The position numbers were made by a program, and so were the translations under genes. Of a stretch of 64,000 bases of DNA, positions 41,010 to 49,263 are shown piece by piece (position 1 is the first letter of the stretch; the number at the start of each line of letters is the position of its first letter). The notes under the pieces were generated by a model, which saw nothing but the letters and a program-made list of their open reading frames with translations, had not been told where the DNA came from and searched no databases. The stretch is from CAZQFV01 sp964613665 (GTDB lineage Bacteria > Chloroflexota > Chloroflexia > DTKN01): assembly GCA_964613665.1 (NCBI GenBank), contig CAZTIG010000011.1, positions 1-64,000 of the forward strand, given 5' to 3'.

Positions 41010-42511
41010 TGGGCACGAGAGGAGATCGACCGGGGTATCTGCCGACGCGGTCCTCACTGCGGCGCCACCCGCTGCCGGCCTGGTTCCGACGGGCCGGCCT
41101 GGGTCTTCTGGTGCACTGGGGACCCTACAGCGTGCCGGGCTGGGCACCCTTGAGCGGCGAGATGGCCGCGGTGACCCGCGAGCAGGGCTGGCCGGCATGG
41201 TTCGTCGCCAACCCCTACGCCGAGTGGTACCTGAACTCCATGCAGATCCCCGGCAGCCCGACCCAGCGCTACCACCACCAGACGTACGGGGAGGGCTTTC
41301 CCTATGAGCGCTTCGCGGCCCAGTTCCACCAGGAGAGCCAGGCGTGGGACCCATCTGCCTGGGCGGAGCTCTTCCAGCGCGCCGGGGCGCGCTACGTGGT
41401 CCTGACCGCCAAGCACCACGACGGCTTCCTGCTCTGGCCCAGCGCGCAGCCCAACCCGTTGCGGGAGGGCTACGCTGCCCGGCGCGACGTGGTCGGCGAG
41501 CTGGCCCGGGCGGTGAACGCGCGCGGCATGCGCATGGGCATCTACTACTCCGGCGGGCTGGACTGGACCTTTCGGCCGGCGGTGATCCGCGACACGGCGG
41601 ACCTGGTCGCCGCCATTCCCCAGGGAGCCGACTATGCCCGCTACGTGGACGGGCACTGGCGCGAGCTGATCGAGCGCTACCGCCCGGCCGCGCTGTGGAA
41701 CGACATCGGCTACCCGGCGGCCGGCCGGCTGCACGAGCTCTTCGCCGCCTACTACAACCAGGTGCCGGATGGCGTGATCAACGACCGCTTCCAGCAGTAC
41801 CCCGGCGGCGAGCGGCTGGAGCGGCTGCTGCAGAGCCGCCCGGCCCGGCGCCTCATGTCGTCGCTGGTCGCGCGGATGATCGAGTGGGGCGGCAACGCCC
41901 CGGCGGCGGCGCGCTTCCGCCGGCTGAGCGGCGAGCACTTTGATTTCGTCACGCCCGAGTACCGCTCCTGGAAAAGGCCCGCGGCGGTCAAGTGGGAGTG
42001 CACCCGCGGCATCGGGCATTCCTTCGGCTACAACCGCAACGAGGGCCCGCAGACGATGCTCTCGGTGGCCCGGCTCGTCCACCTGTTGGTGGACGTCGTC
42101 AGCAAGGGCGGCAACCTGCTGCTGGGCGTCGGGCCGGCGGCCGATGGGACGGTCCCCGAACTGCAGCGCGAGCGGCTGCTGGGCCTGGGCCGCTGGCTGG
42201 AGGTCAACGGCGAGGCCGTCCTCGACGCCGGGCCGCTGGCCGGCGCGGCGGAGCGGACCGCCGAGGGGCTGGCGGTACGATTCACCCGCGCGGGCGATGC
42301 GCTGTACGCCATCTTGCTGGAGCGGCCGGGCTCCCGCGTGACACTGGCCGGGCTGGCGCCGCCGGGCCAGGTGCACTTGCTGGGGCACGGGCCGGCCCTG
42401 TCCTGGGAGCACGGGCGCCGGGGGCTGGAGGTCGGGCTGCCGGCCGAGCTGCCCGAGGGGCCGGCCTGGACCGTGCGGATCGGGCCGGGGCCGGGGGCGG
42501 AGGGCGGATGA
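41009..42511 (+). CDS. GH29 alpha-L-fucosidase
   Basis: 500 residues. Retaining fucosidase removing alpha-L-fucose from glycans. GH29 features: AGLGLLVHWGPYSVPGWAPL, YNSM-like EWYLNSMQI, WAELFQRAGARYVVLTAKHHDGFLLWPS, YYSGGLDWTF, and LWNDIGYP with the nucleophile Asp. SFGYNRNEGPQTMLSVARLVHLLVDVVSKGGNLLLGVGPAADGTVPE follows. The C-terminal ~90 residues form the beta-sandwich domain. No signal peptide, so probably intracellular. ATG overlaps the upstream TGA (TGATG) with GGAGG ahead. With the GH38 mannosidase it suggests use of fucosylated or mannosylated glycans. Confidence 0.95.
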   Translation: MGTRGDRPGYLPTRSSLRRHPLPAWFRRAGLGLLVHWGPYSVPGWAPLSGEMAAVTREQGWPAWFVANPYAEWYLNSMQIPGSPTQRYHHQTYGEGFPYERFAAQFHQESQAWDPSAWAELFQRAGARYVVLTAKHHDGFLLWPSAQPNPLREGYAARRDVVGELARAVNARGMRMGIYYSGGLDWTFRPAVIRDTADLVAAIPQGADYARYVDGHWRELIERYRPAALWNDIGYPAAGRLHELFAAYYNQVPDGVINDRFQQYPGGERLERLLQSRPARRLMSSLVARMIEWGGNAPAAARFRRLSGEHFDFVTPEYRSWKRPAAVKWECTRGIGHSFGYNRNEGPQTMLSVARLVHLLVDVVSKGGNLLLGVGPAADGTVPELQRERLLGLGRWLEVNGEAVLDAGPLAGAAERTAEGLAVRFTRAGDALYAILLERPGSRVTLAGLAPPGQVHLLGHGPALSWEHGRRGLEVGLPAELPEGPAWTVRIGPGPGAEGG

Positions 42512-42512
42512 T

Positions 42513-42535
42513 GCGGCGGGCAGTGAGCCCGCCGC
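42513..42535 (+). promoter_or_regulatory. Perfect hairpin just upstream of plsY ribosome site
   Basis: GCGGCGGGC (42513-42521) pairs with GCCCGCCGC (42527-42535) around loop AGTGA. It starts two bases after the fucosidase stop and ends four bases before the plsY GGAGG. It could limit read-through or initiation; there is no T-tract. Confidence 0.55.
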
Positions 42536-42548
42536 AGTGGAGGCGGTA

Positions 42549-43154
42549 GTGGTTTTCACGGTCCTTCTCTGGACGGCGATCGGCTTCCTGGCCGGGGCGA
42601 TTCCCTTCTCGCTCCTGCTGGGCCGGCTCTTCCTGCGCCGCGACATCCGCCGGGAGACCGACGGCAACCCCGGTGCAGCCAATGCCTGGCGGGCCGGCGG
42701 CTGGCCGATCGGGCTGCCGGCCGTGCTCCTGGACGGCTTCAAGGGGGCCATCCCGGTGGGTGCAGCCCACTTCTTCCTGGGGGTGGACGGCTGGGCCCTG
42801 CTCCCCGTGGCCGTGGCCCCGGTACTGGGACACGCCTTCTCGCCGTTCCTGCGCTTCCGCGGCGGCAAGGCGGTAGCGGTGACCTTTGGCATCTGGCTGG
42901 GCGTGCTGCTGACCGAGGGGCCGATCATACTCGGCATCTTCCTGGTGCTCTTTTACCTGGTGCAGACCTCCGATGCCTGGGCGGTCGTCCTGACGATGCT
43001 GGCTCTCCTGGCCCACCTGCTGCTGCGCGGGACCGGCGCGCCCGTGTTGGCGATCTGGGGCGCCAACATGGCCGTCCTGCTCTGGAAGCACCGCCAGGGC
43101 CTGCGCGACCTGCCGCGGCCGCGGCGCTGGAAGCTCCTGCGGAGAGACCGTTGA
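42549..43154 (+). CDS. plsY: Glycerol-3-phosphate acyltransferase PlsY-like
   Basis: 201 residues. Integral membrane enzyme moving acyl from acyl phosphate to glycerol-3-phosphate. About five predicted helices. Family motifs: GFLAGAIPFSLLLGRLF (GSIPxS-type), DGNPGAANAWRAGG (a GNxGATN variant), and GHAFSPFLRFRGGKAVAVTFGIW, the strongest signature. GTG 42549 is chosen because GGAGG lies five bases upstream; GTG 42537 is an alternative that adds four residues. Motif 2 differs slightly from housekeeping PlsY, so it may be a divergent paralogue. The stop overlaps the TTG of the glycosyltransferase. Confidence 0.87.
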   Translation: MVFTVLLWTAIGFLAGAIPFSLLLGRLFLRRDIRRETDGNPGAANAWRAGGWPIGLPAVLLDGFKGAIPVGAAHFFLGVDGWALLPVAVAPVLGHAFSPFLRFRGGKAVAVTFGIWLGVLLTEGPIILGIFLVLFYLVQTSDAWAVVLTMLALLAHLLLRGTGAPVLAIWGANMAVLLWKHRQGLRDLPRPRRWKLLRRDR

Positions 43155-44314
43155 GCGCGCTCTTCTCCCTGCAGAATCAGATTGCGGTGCTGGTCTTCCT
43201 GGGCGTGACGCTGGTGATCGCCCTGGCCAACCTCCTGGCGCTGCGCCGGCTGGAGCGCTACGACCGGCCGCGGCGCTGCCCGCGCCTGGCGGTGCTGGTG
43301 CCGGCGCGCAACGAGGAGGCCAACATCGCGGCGTGCTTGCGCTCACTCCTGGCGCAGGACTATGCCGATTTCGAGGTGCTGGTGCTGGACGACCACTCCG
43401 CCGACCGGACCGGCGAGATCCTGGCGGCGCTGGCGGCGGAGGATGGGCGGCTGCGGGTGCTGGCCGGCCGGCCGCTGCCGGCCGACTGGCTGGGAAAGCA
43501 CTGGGCCTGTCACCAACTGGCCCAGGCGACCGACGCGGAGCTGATCCTGTTCACCGATGCCGACACCCGCCATCATCCCCAGACGCTGCGCCGGGCCGTG
43601 GCGGCGATGGAGGCCGCGGGGGCCGACTTCCTGACCATGGTGCCGCACGAGCTGCTGGGGTCCTGGGGCGAGCGGCTCGTCGTGCCGGTCCTGCTGTGGG
43701 CCTTTTGCTGCTTCGTGCCGTTGGCACTGGCCATCCGGCTGCGCGCGCCGATCTTCTCGGCGGCGATCGGCCAGTTCATGCTGCTGCGCCGCGCCGCCTA
43801 CGAGCAGGTGGGCGGCCACGCCGCGGTCCGGCAGGACGTGGTAGACGACCTGGCCCTGGGGCGGCGCTTCAAGGCCCACGGCCGGCGCTGGTACGCCGTC
43901 GACGGTATGGACTATGTCCGCTGCCGCATGTATCAGAACTGGCGACAGGTGTACGACGGCTTCAGCAAGAACCTGTTCGCCGCCTTCGGCTACCGCATCG
44001 TGCCGTTCGTCTTTGTGTGGCTGTGGATGCTCTTTGTCTGCTGGGGGCCCTGGGTCCTCCTGGCGTTCCGGCTGGCCGGGACACCCATCCCCGTCCTGAA
44101 CGTGGCCCTGGCGGCGGCCGCTATCCTGGCCTCCCTTCTCGTCTGGGGCATCGCCTACATCCGCTTTCGCTTCCCGCTGTACCTGGCCCTGCTCTACCCC
44201 GTGAGCACCGCCCTGATGGCGGCCATCGCCGCGCGCTCGCTCGTGTTGGCCCTGCGCGGCCGGGCGACCTGGAGCGGCCGGGTTCTGGTCAAACCGCGGG
44301 TGCGTCTGTTCTGA
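43151..44314 (+). CDS. Family 2 glycosyltransferase, membrane-bound
   Basis: 387 residues. An N-terminal membrane helix (residues ~8-30) is followed by a GT-A domain: CPRLAVLVPARNEEANIAACLRSLLAQDYADFEVLVLDDHSADRTG, then WLGKHWACHQLAQATDAELILFTDADT (DxD). Acceptor features ISAAIGQFMLLRRAAYEQVGG and VVDDLALGRRFKAHG (ED-type) follow. Three or four C-terminal helices end the protein. It resembles carotenoid/hopanoid-associated transferases (CruC, HpnB, CrtQ). It probably glycosylates a lipid. TTG start overlaps the plsY TGA (TTGA), with GGAGAGA upstream. Lipid synthesis context with PlsY. Confidence 0.88.
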   Translation: MSALFSLQNQIAVLVFLGVTLVIALANLLALRRLERYDRPRRCPRLAVLVPARNEEANIAACLRSLLAQDYADFEVLVLDDHSADRTGEILAALAAEDGRLRVLAGRPLPADWLGKHWACHQLAQATDAELILFTDADTRHHPQTLRRAVAAMEAAGADFLTMVPHELLGSWGERLVVPVLLWAFCCFVPLALAIRLRAPIFSAAIGQFMLLRRAAYEQVGGHAAVRQDVVDDLALGRRFKAHGRRWYAVDGMDYVRCRMYQNWRQVYDGFSKNLFAAFGYRIVPFVFVWLWMLFVCWGPWVLLAFRLAGTPIPVLNVALAAAAILASLLVWGIAYIRFRFPLYLALLYPVSTALMAAIAARSLVLALRGRATWSGRVLVKPRVRLF

Positions 44315-44361
44315 GGCGGACGTCCCGTGAGCAGCCCGGGCCCCGCCGGTGAGGTGAAATC

Positions 44362-44826
44362 TTGAGCCGTCTCGATCCGCAGAAGCTGCATGTGCGCTTC
44401 GCGGCCGGGGTTACGCCGGCCGGGCCGCTCCTGCCGCGCCGCTACACCCTGACCCACTCCGATACCACGGGCGAGCTTTTCCTCACCGTCGGCACCGACT
44501 ACGAGCGGGCGCAGACATCTGGCTGGTACACCCGGTTGCTGCGCGACGAGGTGCTGGCCGAGTGGGTGGAGGAGGAAAGCGGCCCGGTGTTGCACGTGCA
44601 CTGCCACGTCAGCGGCGGGCCGGTCCTTGGCACGGCCGGCATGCGCGATGCCATCTTCCGCCGGGAGCTGCCACTGGCGCTGGAGGCAATCTGCTACGGC
44701 GACCGCGAATTCCTGGCGGCGCAGCCGGAGCTGCCGCAGGCCAAGATCCGCGTCCACTTCCACGCAGCCGGCCGGCGCTACGACCGCGTGGAGGATTGGG
44801 GGACACCGATGGACTACCTGAGGTAA
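44362..44826 (+). CDS. Staygreen (SGR) family protein
   Basis: 154 residues. The sequence LHVRFAAGVTPAGPLLPRRYTLTHSDTTGELFLTVGTDYE is the Staygreen signature, followed by LLRDEVLAEWVEEESGPVLHVHCHVSGG and AGMRDAIFRRELPLALEAICYGDREF. Plant SGR extracts Mg from chlorophyll a; homologues from non-photosynthetic Anaerolineae are known and have dechelatase activity in vitro. No transit or signal peptide. TTG start with AGGTGA upstream. The next gene, an alpha/beta hydrolase, starts 4 bp after its stop. Physiological substrate in this organism unknown. Confidence 0.9.
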   Translation: MSRLDPQKLHVRFAAGVTPAGPLLPRRYTLTHSDTTGELFLTVGTDYERAQTSGWYTRLLRDEVLAEWVEEESGPVLHVHCHVSGGPVLGTAGMRDAIFRRELPLALEAICYGDREFLAAQPELPQAKIRVHFHAAGRRYDRVEDWGTPMDYLR

Positions 44827-44830
44827 AACG

Positions 44831-45802
44831 ATGAGGAAGTTCCTGCGCATCGTGCTGATCGTGCTGGGCGTGCTCCTGTTCATCCTGCTGGTCGGCCCTT
44901 TCCTGGTCCCGGTTCCGCCGCTGGAGGGGCTGGTCCCGCCGCAGCAGCTGGCCGACCCCGACAGCCGCTTCACCACCGTGAACGGTCTGCAGGTGCACTA
45001 CAAGGTGGCCGGGCAGGGCGAGCCCGTGCTGCTGCTCCTGCACGGCTTTGGGGCCAGTACGTTCTCCTGGCGCAAGGTGCTGGAGCCGTTGGGCCAGCAC
45101 GGCACGGTGATCGCCTTCGACCGGCCGGGCTTTGGCCTGACCGAGCGGCCGCTCACCTGGAGCGGGGAGAACCCCTACAGCGTCGAGTCTCAAGCCGACA
45201 TGGCGGTGGGCCTGCTGGACGAGCTGGGCGTGCAGAGGGCCATCCTGGTGGGCCACTCGGCCGGCGGCACGGTGGCAGTGGAGACCTACCTGCGCCATCC
45301 CGAGCGGGTGCAGGCGCTGGTGCTGGTGGACGCAGCGGTCTATGAGACCGGCGGGCCGGCCGGCAACTGGTTCCTGCGCCTGCTGATCCGCTCGCCGCAG
45401 GGCCGTCACCTGGGACCGCTGCTGGTGCGCTCGATCGCCAGCTGGGGAGAGGGGGTGCTGGAGCAGTCCTGGCACGATCCCTCCCGGATCACCGAGCAGG
45501 ACCGCGCCGGCTACCGCAAGCCGCTGCAGGCGGAGAACTGGGACCGGGCGCTGTGGGAGCTGACGGCGGCGGCGCAGCCGCTGGAGCTGGAGAAGCAACT
45601 CGACGCGATCCGCGTGCCCACGCTGGTGCTCACCGGGGACGACGACCGCATCGTTCCGGCCGAGCAGAGCGTGCGCCTGGCGGGAGCGATCCCCGGTGCC
45701 AGTTTGGTGGTTATCGCTGCCTGCGGGCACCTGCCCCAGGAGGAGCAACCGGAGGCGTTCCTCCGGGCGGTGGTGCCGTTCGTGACCACCGAGGTGCGCT
45801 AG
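44831..45802 (+). CDS. Alpha/beta hydrolase with N-terminal membrane anchor
   Basis: 323 residues. An N-terminal helix (FLRIVLIVLGVLLFILLVGPFLV) probably anchors it. The hydrolase core has LLLLHGFGASTFSWRKVL (oxyanion HG), IAFDRPGFGLTERP, the nucleophile elbow LVGHSAGGTVAVE, acid LVLTGDDDRIVP and catalytic CGHLPQEEQP. Esterase or haloalkane-dehalogenase-like fold; substrate unknown. Coupled to the Staygreen gene, only four bases away. Plant pheophytinase, the step after SGR, is also an alpha/beta hydrolase, so a dephytylase-like function is conceivable but unproven. ATG preceded by GAGG. Confidence 0.9.
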   Translation: MRKFLRIVLIVLGVLLFILLVGPFLVPVPPLEGLVPPQQLADPDSRFTTVNGLQVHYKVAGQGEPVLLLLHGFGASTFSWRKVLEPLGQHGTVIAFDRPGFGLTERPLTWSGENPYSVESQADMAVGLLDELGVQRAILVGHSAGGTVAVETYLRHPERVQALVLVDAAVYETGGPAGNWFLRLLIRSPQGRHLGPLLVRSIASWGEGVLEQSWHDPSRITEQDRAGYRKPLQAENWDRALWELTAAAQPLELEKQLDAIRVPTLVLTGDDDRIVPAEQSVRLAGAIPGASLVVIAACGHLPQEEQPEAFLRAVVPFVTTEVR

Positions 45803-45809
45803 GGAGAGG

Positions 45810-45840
45810 GCAAGAAGCAAGAGGCAGGAAGCAGGCAGAC
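45810..45840. repeat. Short heptamer array after hydrolase stop
   Basis: GCAAGAA-GCAAGAG-GCAGGAA-GCAGGCA, beginning about 10 bp after the hydrolase TAG. Same family as 20079-20169. Confidence 0.75.
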
Positions 45841-45873
45841 GTAGGGAAGTGTGGCCCGGCCTCGGGAATGCAT

Positions 45874-45902
45874 TTGCGCGGGCAGTGCTCCCATGCTAGA
45901 AT
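45874..45902 (+). promoter_or_regulatory. Promoter for corrinoid activation operon
   Basis: TTGCGC (45874-45879), 17-bp spacer, TAGAAT (45897-45902), ~25 bp before the ATG at 45926. Confidence 0.65.
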
Positions 45903-45925
45903 GTCCCCAGCAAAGGAGCGTGTGG

Positions 45926-47755
45926 ATGGACGGTCGCCTGCACCCGATCGAGTTCCTCCCCGGCGGCCGGCGGGCGGACTGCCCCGAGGGCACGACCCTC
46001 CTGGAAGCGGCTCGTCAAGCCGGGGTAGCCATCCCCTCGAGCTGCGGCGGCAAGGGCACCTGCGGCAAGTGCCGCGTCCGGGCCGGCGGGCACCTCAGCC
46101 CGCTCACGGCCGAGGAGAGCGCCCAACTGAGCCCGGCCGACCTCCACGCCGGCTACCGCCTGGCCTGCCAGGCGCGCGTGCTGGGCCCATGCGTGGTGCG
46201 GGCCTACACCACCGACACGGTCGTCTACAAGGCTGCCCTGCACGAGCTCGCGTCCCCGGCGGAGCTGGCGCCGGACACGCGCAAGATCCGCCTGCGCCTG
46301 CCGCCCCCCTCGCTGCTGGACCAGCGCTCCGACCTGGACCGTCTCTGCACCACGCTGGGGGTACGCTATGAACAGGTGGACCTGGCAGCGCTGCGCCTCC
46401 TGCCGGCGGTGCTGCGCACGGCCGACTGGGCGGTCACCGGGGTGCTCAGCGGCGGGCGGCTGATCGCCGTGGAGGTGGGCGACACCCGCGAGGAATGCTA
46501 CGGCGTCGCCCTGGACCTGGGCACGACCACCGCGGCAGCCTACCTGGTCAGCCTAGCCAGCGGGGAGCTTCTTGGTGCGGCCGTGGCCACGAACCGCCAG
46601 GCCACCTACGGCGACGACGTCATCTCCCGCCTGGACTATGCCGGCAGGGGTGGTCTGGGCGAGCTGCGCCGGGCGGCCTTGGAGACGCTCAATGCACTGG
46701 TGGAAGAGCTGTGCCGGGGGAACGGGGTCGCGCCGCAGCACATCTACGAGGCGACGGTCGTGGGCAACCCCTGCATGGTGCAGCTCCTCCTGGGGATCGA
46801 CCCCCAGCCCATCGGCGTGGCACCCTACGTGCCGGCGATGGTGGAAGCCGTGGACCTGCCGGCCCGCGAGACCGGGCTGGCCATCGCCGAGGGTGGCCGC
46901 GTGCATATCCTGCCCGGTGTGGCGGGCTATGTCGGCGCCGACGCGGTGGCCGACGTGCTGGTGGCCTCGCTGCGAGAGCCCGACCGGGTGCGGTTGATTA
47001 TGGACGTGGGCACCAATGCCGAGATAGTACTGGACAACCGCGGCCGGCTGCTGGCCTGCGCCGCGGCGGCCGGCCCGGCCTTTGAGGGGGCGCGCATCTC
47101 CTGCGGCATGCGCGCCGCTCCGGGAGCGATCGACCGGGGCCGGCTGGTCGCCGGGCGGCTGGAGGTGCACACCCTGGAGGAGAGGCCCCCCGTGGGGTTG
47201 GCCGGGTCCGGCCTGGTGTCCGTGGCAGCGGCGCTGCGCCGCGGTGGGCTCCTGGCCGCGCGCGGCCGGTTCGTCCCCACGGCAGCGCCCGACCTCTTCT
47301 GCAACGACGGGAACGGCTTGGAGCTGATCCTGGCTCCGGCGGAGCAGTCGGGCACGGGGCAGGCTATCTGCCTGGCGCAGCGCGACATCGCCGAACTGCT
47401 GCTGGCCAAGGCGGCCATCGCCGCCGGAATGCACGTGCTGCTGCAGGAGGCCGGCCTGGCGGTCGACGATCTCGACGAGGTGCTCATCGCCGGGTCCTTC
47501 GGCAACTTCCTGGACCGACAGGATGCCGTGGACATCGGCCTGGTCCCGCGGCTGTCCCCGGAGCGCATCGTGGGCGCCGGCAACGCCGCCGGCAGCGGGG
47601 CGGTCCTGGCCCTCCTCTCGCTCGGCATGCGCCAACGGGCCCAGGAGATCGCCCGCAGCATCCGCTACGTCGAGCTCTCGGCCCACCCCGAGTTCAACCA
47701 GGAGTTTGTGCGGGGGATGTGTTTCCCTGAGATAGATAGTCCAGAAGGAGGCTAG
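45926..47755 (+). CDS. 2Fe-2S ferredoxin / ASKHA corrinoid activation protein (second paralogue)
   Basis: 609 residues, same architecture as the gene at 15602-17506. The ferredoxin domain has SCGGKGTCGKCRV and LACQAR. The ASKHA ATPase has CYGVALDLGTTTAAAYLVSL, LIMDVGTNAEIVLDN, and VLIAGSFGNFLDRQDAVDIGLVP. RACo-type activator that reduces Co(II) corrinoid using ATP. It lies 6 bp before a methyltetrahydrofolate:corrinoid methyltransferase gene, so the two likely serve one corrinoid methyl-transfer system. ATG at 45926 with AAAGGAG; the upstream frame overlaps the promoter. No corrinoid protein is encoded nearby. Confidence 0.92.
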   Translation: MDGRLHPIEFLPGGRRADCPEGTTLLEAARQAGVAIPSSCGGKGTCGKCRVRAGGHLSPLTAEESAQLSPADLHAGYRLACQARVLGPCVVRAYTTDTVVYKAALHELASPAELAPDTRKIRLRLPPPSLLDQRSDLDRLCTTLGVRYEQVDLAALRLLPAVLRTADWAVTGVLSGGRLIAVEVGDTREECYGVALDLGTTTAAAYLVSLASGELLGAAVATNRQATYGDDVISRLDYAGRGGLGELRRAALETLNALVEELCRGNGVAPQHIYEATVVGNPCMVQLLLGIDPQPIGVAPYVPAMVEAVDLPARETGLAIAEGGRVHILPGVAGYVGADAVADVLVASLREPDRVRLIMDVGTNAEIVLDNRGRLLACAAAAGPAFEGARISCGMRAAPGAIDRGRLVAGRLEVHTLEERPPVGLAGSGLVSVAAALRRGGLLAARGRFVPTAAPDLFCNDGNGLELILAPAEQSGTGQAICLAQRDIAELLLAKAAIAAGMHVLLQEAGLAVDDLDEVLIAGSFGNFLDRQDAVDIGLVPRLSPERIVGAGNAAGSGAVLALLSLGMRQRAQEIARSIRYVELSAHPEFNQEFVRGMCFPEIDSPEGG

Positions 47756-47761
47756 AAGAAG

Positions 47762-48622
47762 ATGGCGGCAGCGACGACGGTCCTGTCCGCACCCGGCAAG
47801 GAGGTGCGGATCGGCGGCAATCGGCCCACGGTGATCATCGGCGAGCGGATCAACCCAACCGGCAAGAAGCGCCTGGCGGAAGCCCTGCGGAACGGCGACA
47901 TGGCGCTGGTGGCCGACGAGGTCCGCGCGCAGGTCGCGGCGGGGGCCGACGTGATCGACATCAACGTCGGGGCAGCCGGTGTGGACGAGGTGCACATCCT
48001 GCCCCTGGCGGTGCGCACGGCCATGGAGGCGGCCGTCGTTCCCCTGTCGATCGACACGACCAACCCCGCGGCGCTGAAGGCGGCGCTGGCCGTCTACCAG
48101 GGCAAACCGCTGGTCAACTCGGTCAACGGCGAGGAGGGGGCGCTCGAGCGGGTGCTGCCGCTGGTGCGGGAGCACGGTGCCGCCGTGATCGGCCTGACCA
48201 TGGATGGCGAAGGCATCCCGGCCGACGCGGTCAAGCGGCTGCGGATCGCCGAGCGCATCGTGCAGCGTGCCGAGCGCCTGGGCATCCCCCGCGAGGACGT
48301 CATCATCGACTGCCTGGCGCTTACGGTGGGGGCCGATCAGCAGGCCGGCCGCGTCAGCCTGGAGGCGATCCACCTGGTGGCCCAGGAGCTGGGGGTGAAC
48401 CAGTCCCTGGGCGTGAGCAACGTCTCCTTCGGCCTGCCGGAGCGCGAGGTGCTCAACCTGTCCTTCCTGGCCATGGCCATCGCTGCCGGGGTGACCTGCC
48501 CGATCGTCGACGCGGCCCGGGTGCGGACGACGATCCTGGCCGTGGACCTGCTGCTGGGGCGCGACGCCTATGCTATGCGCTACATCAAGCACTTTCGGCA
48601 GAGGAGCCAGGGGAAGCAGTGA
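47762..48622 (+). CDS. Methyltetrahydrofolate:corrinoid methyltransferase-like (pterin-binding)
   Basis: 286 residues. TIM-barrel pterin-binding enzyme of the AcsE/MtgA/MetH-pterin group. IIGERINPTGKKRLAEAL, ADVIDINVGAAGVDE, VPLSIDTTNPAALKAAL, PLVNSVNGEE, DVIIDCLALTVGAD and LGVSNVSFGLPER(E) are the conserved strands, with the Asn/Asp residues that hold the pterin. It moves methyl between 5-methyl-THF and a corrinoid protein. In acetogens this feeds the Wood-Ljungdahl pathway; elsewhere glycine-betaine or O-demethylation. AAGGAGG precedes the ATG. Operon with the ASKHA activator. Confidence 0.92.
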   Translation: MAAATTVLSAPGKEVRIGGNRPTVIIGERINPTGKKRLAEALRNGDMALVADEVRAQVAAGADVIDINVGAAGVDEVHILPLAVRTAMEAAVVPLSIDTTNPAALKAALAVYQGKPLVNSVNGEEGALERVLPLVREHGAAVIGLTMDGEGIPADAVKRLRIAERIVQRAERLGIPREDVIIDCLALTVGADQQAGRVSLEAIHLVAQELGVNQSLGVSNVSFGLPEREVLNLSFLAMAIAAGVTCPIVDAARVRTTILAVDLLLGRDAYAMRYIKHFRQRSQGKQ

Positions 48623-49140
48623 TGGTCACGGCCGCAGAGGTCCGCGCTCTTCTGAAGCTGCAGCCGCTGGAGCCGGAGGGTGGGTACTATGTCGAGACCT
48701 ACCGTTCCGAGGGGACGATCCCGGCAGCGAGCCTGGCGGGACGCTACCGTGGCGCGCGCGCCTACGGCACGGCCATCTACTACCTGCTGACCCCGGGGAC
48801 GGTCTCGGCGCTGCACCGCCTGCCGGGCGACGAGATCTGGCACTTTTACCTGGGCGACCCGGCAGAGATGCTGCAGTTGGGGCCGGCGGGGGCCGGCCGG
48901 TTGATCGTGCTGGGCCAGGACATTGCGCGGGGGATGCAGCTCCAGGTCGTCGTGCCGGGCGGTGTCTGGCAGGGCACCCGCCTGCTGCCGGGGGGACGCT
49001 TCGCCCTGCTGGGCACGACCATGGCCCCGGGTTTTGATCCCGGCGACTATGAGGAGGGGAGGGCCGAGGAGCTGTTGGCGGGGTACTCGCACTTCCGCGA
49101 GGCGATACAGGCGCGGCTGCGGCAACCACCAGGAGGGTAG
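48622..49140 (+). CDS. Cupin domain protein (DUF985 / Cupin_5)
   Basis: 172 residues. LQPLEPEGGYYVETYRSEGTIP and TAIYYLLTPGTVSALHRLPGDEIWHFYLGDPAEML are diagnostic of the DUF985 cupins, with QLQVVVPGGVWQGTRLLPGGRFALLGTTMAPGFDPGDYE as the second motif. His/Glu positions suggest a metal site. Function unknown in general; related cupins act on sugars or small acids. ATG overlaps the methyltransferase stop (GTGATG), so it is translationally linked, though a role in corrinoid metabolism is not evident. Confidence 0.92.
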   Translation: MVTAAEVRALLKLQPLEPEGGYYVETYRSEGTIPAASLAGRYRGARAYGTAIYYLLTPGTVSALHRLPGDEIWHFYLGDPAEMLQLGPAGAGRLIVLGQDIARGMQLQVVVPGGVWQGTRLLPGGRFALLGTTMAPGFDPGDYEEGRAEELLAGYSHFREAIQARLRQPPGG

Positions 49141-49215
49141 GAACCACCAAGGGGGCAGGGAAGAGAACCACCAAGGCAACAGGGCACAAAGGGGCGGGTA
49201 CGGAAGAACCCGTCC
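49141..49215. repeat. Repeat-like text with ACCACCAAGG words
   Basis: Directly after the cupin stop: GAACCACCAAGG, then GAGAACCACCAAGGCAACAG and GGGCACAAAGGGG. It shares vocabulary with 39690-39905 and the 39-bp repeats at 18655. Confidence 0.6.
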
Positions 49216-49263
49216 ACCCGGTGCCGCTGGCAGGTAGCGCCAGCCGCGTAGAAGAGGGCAACC

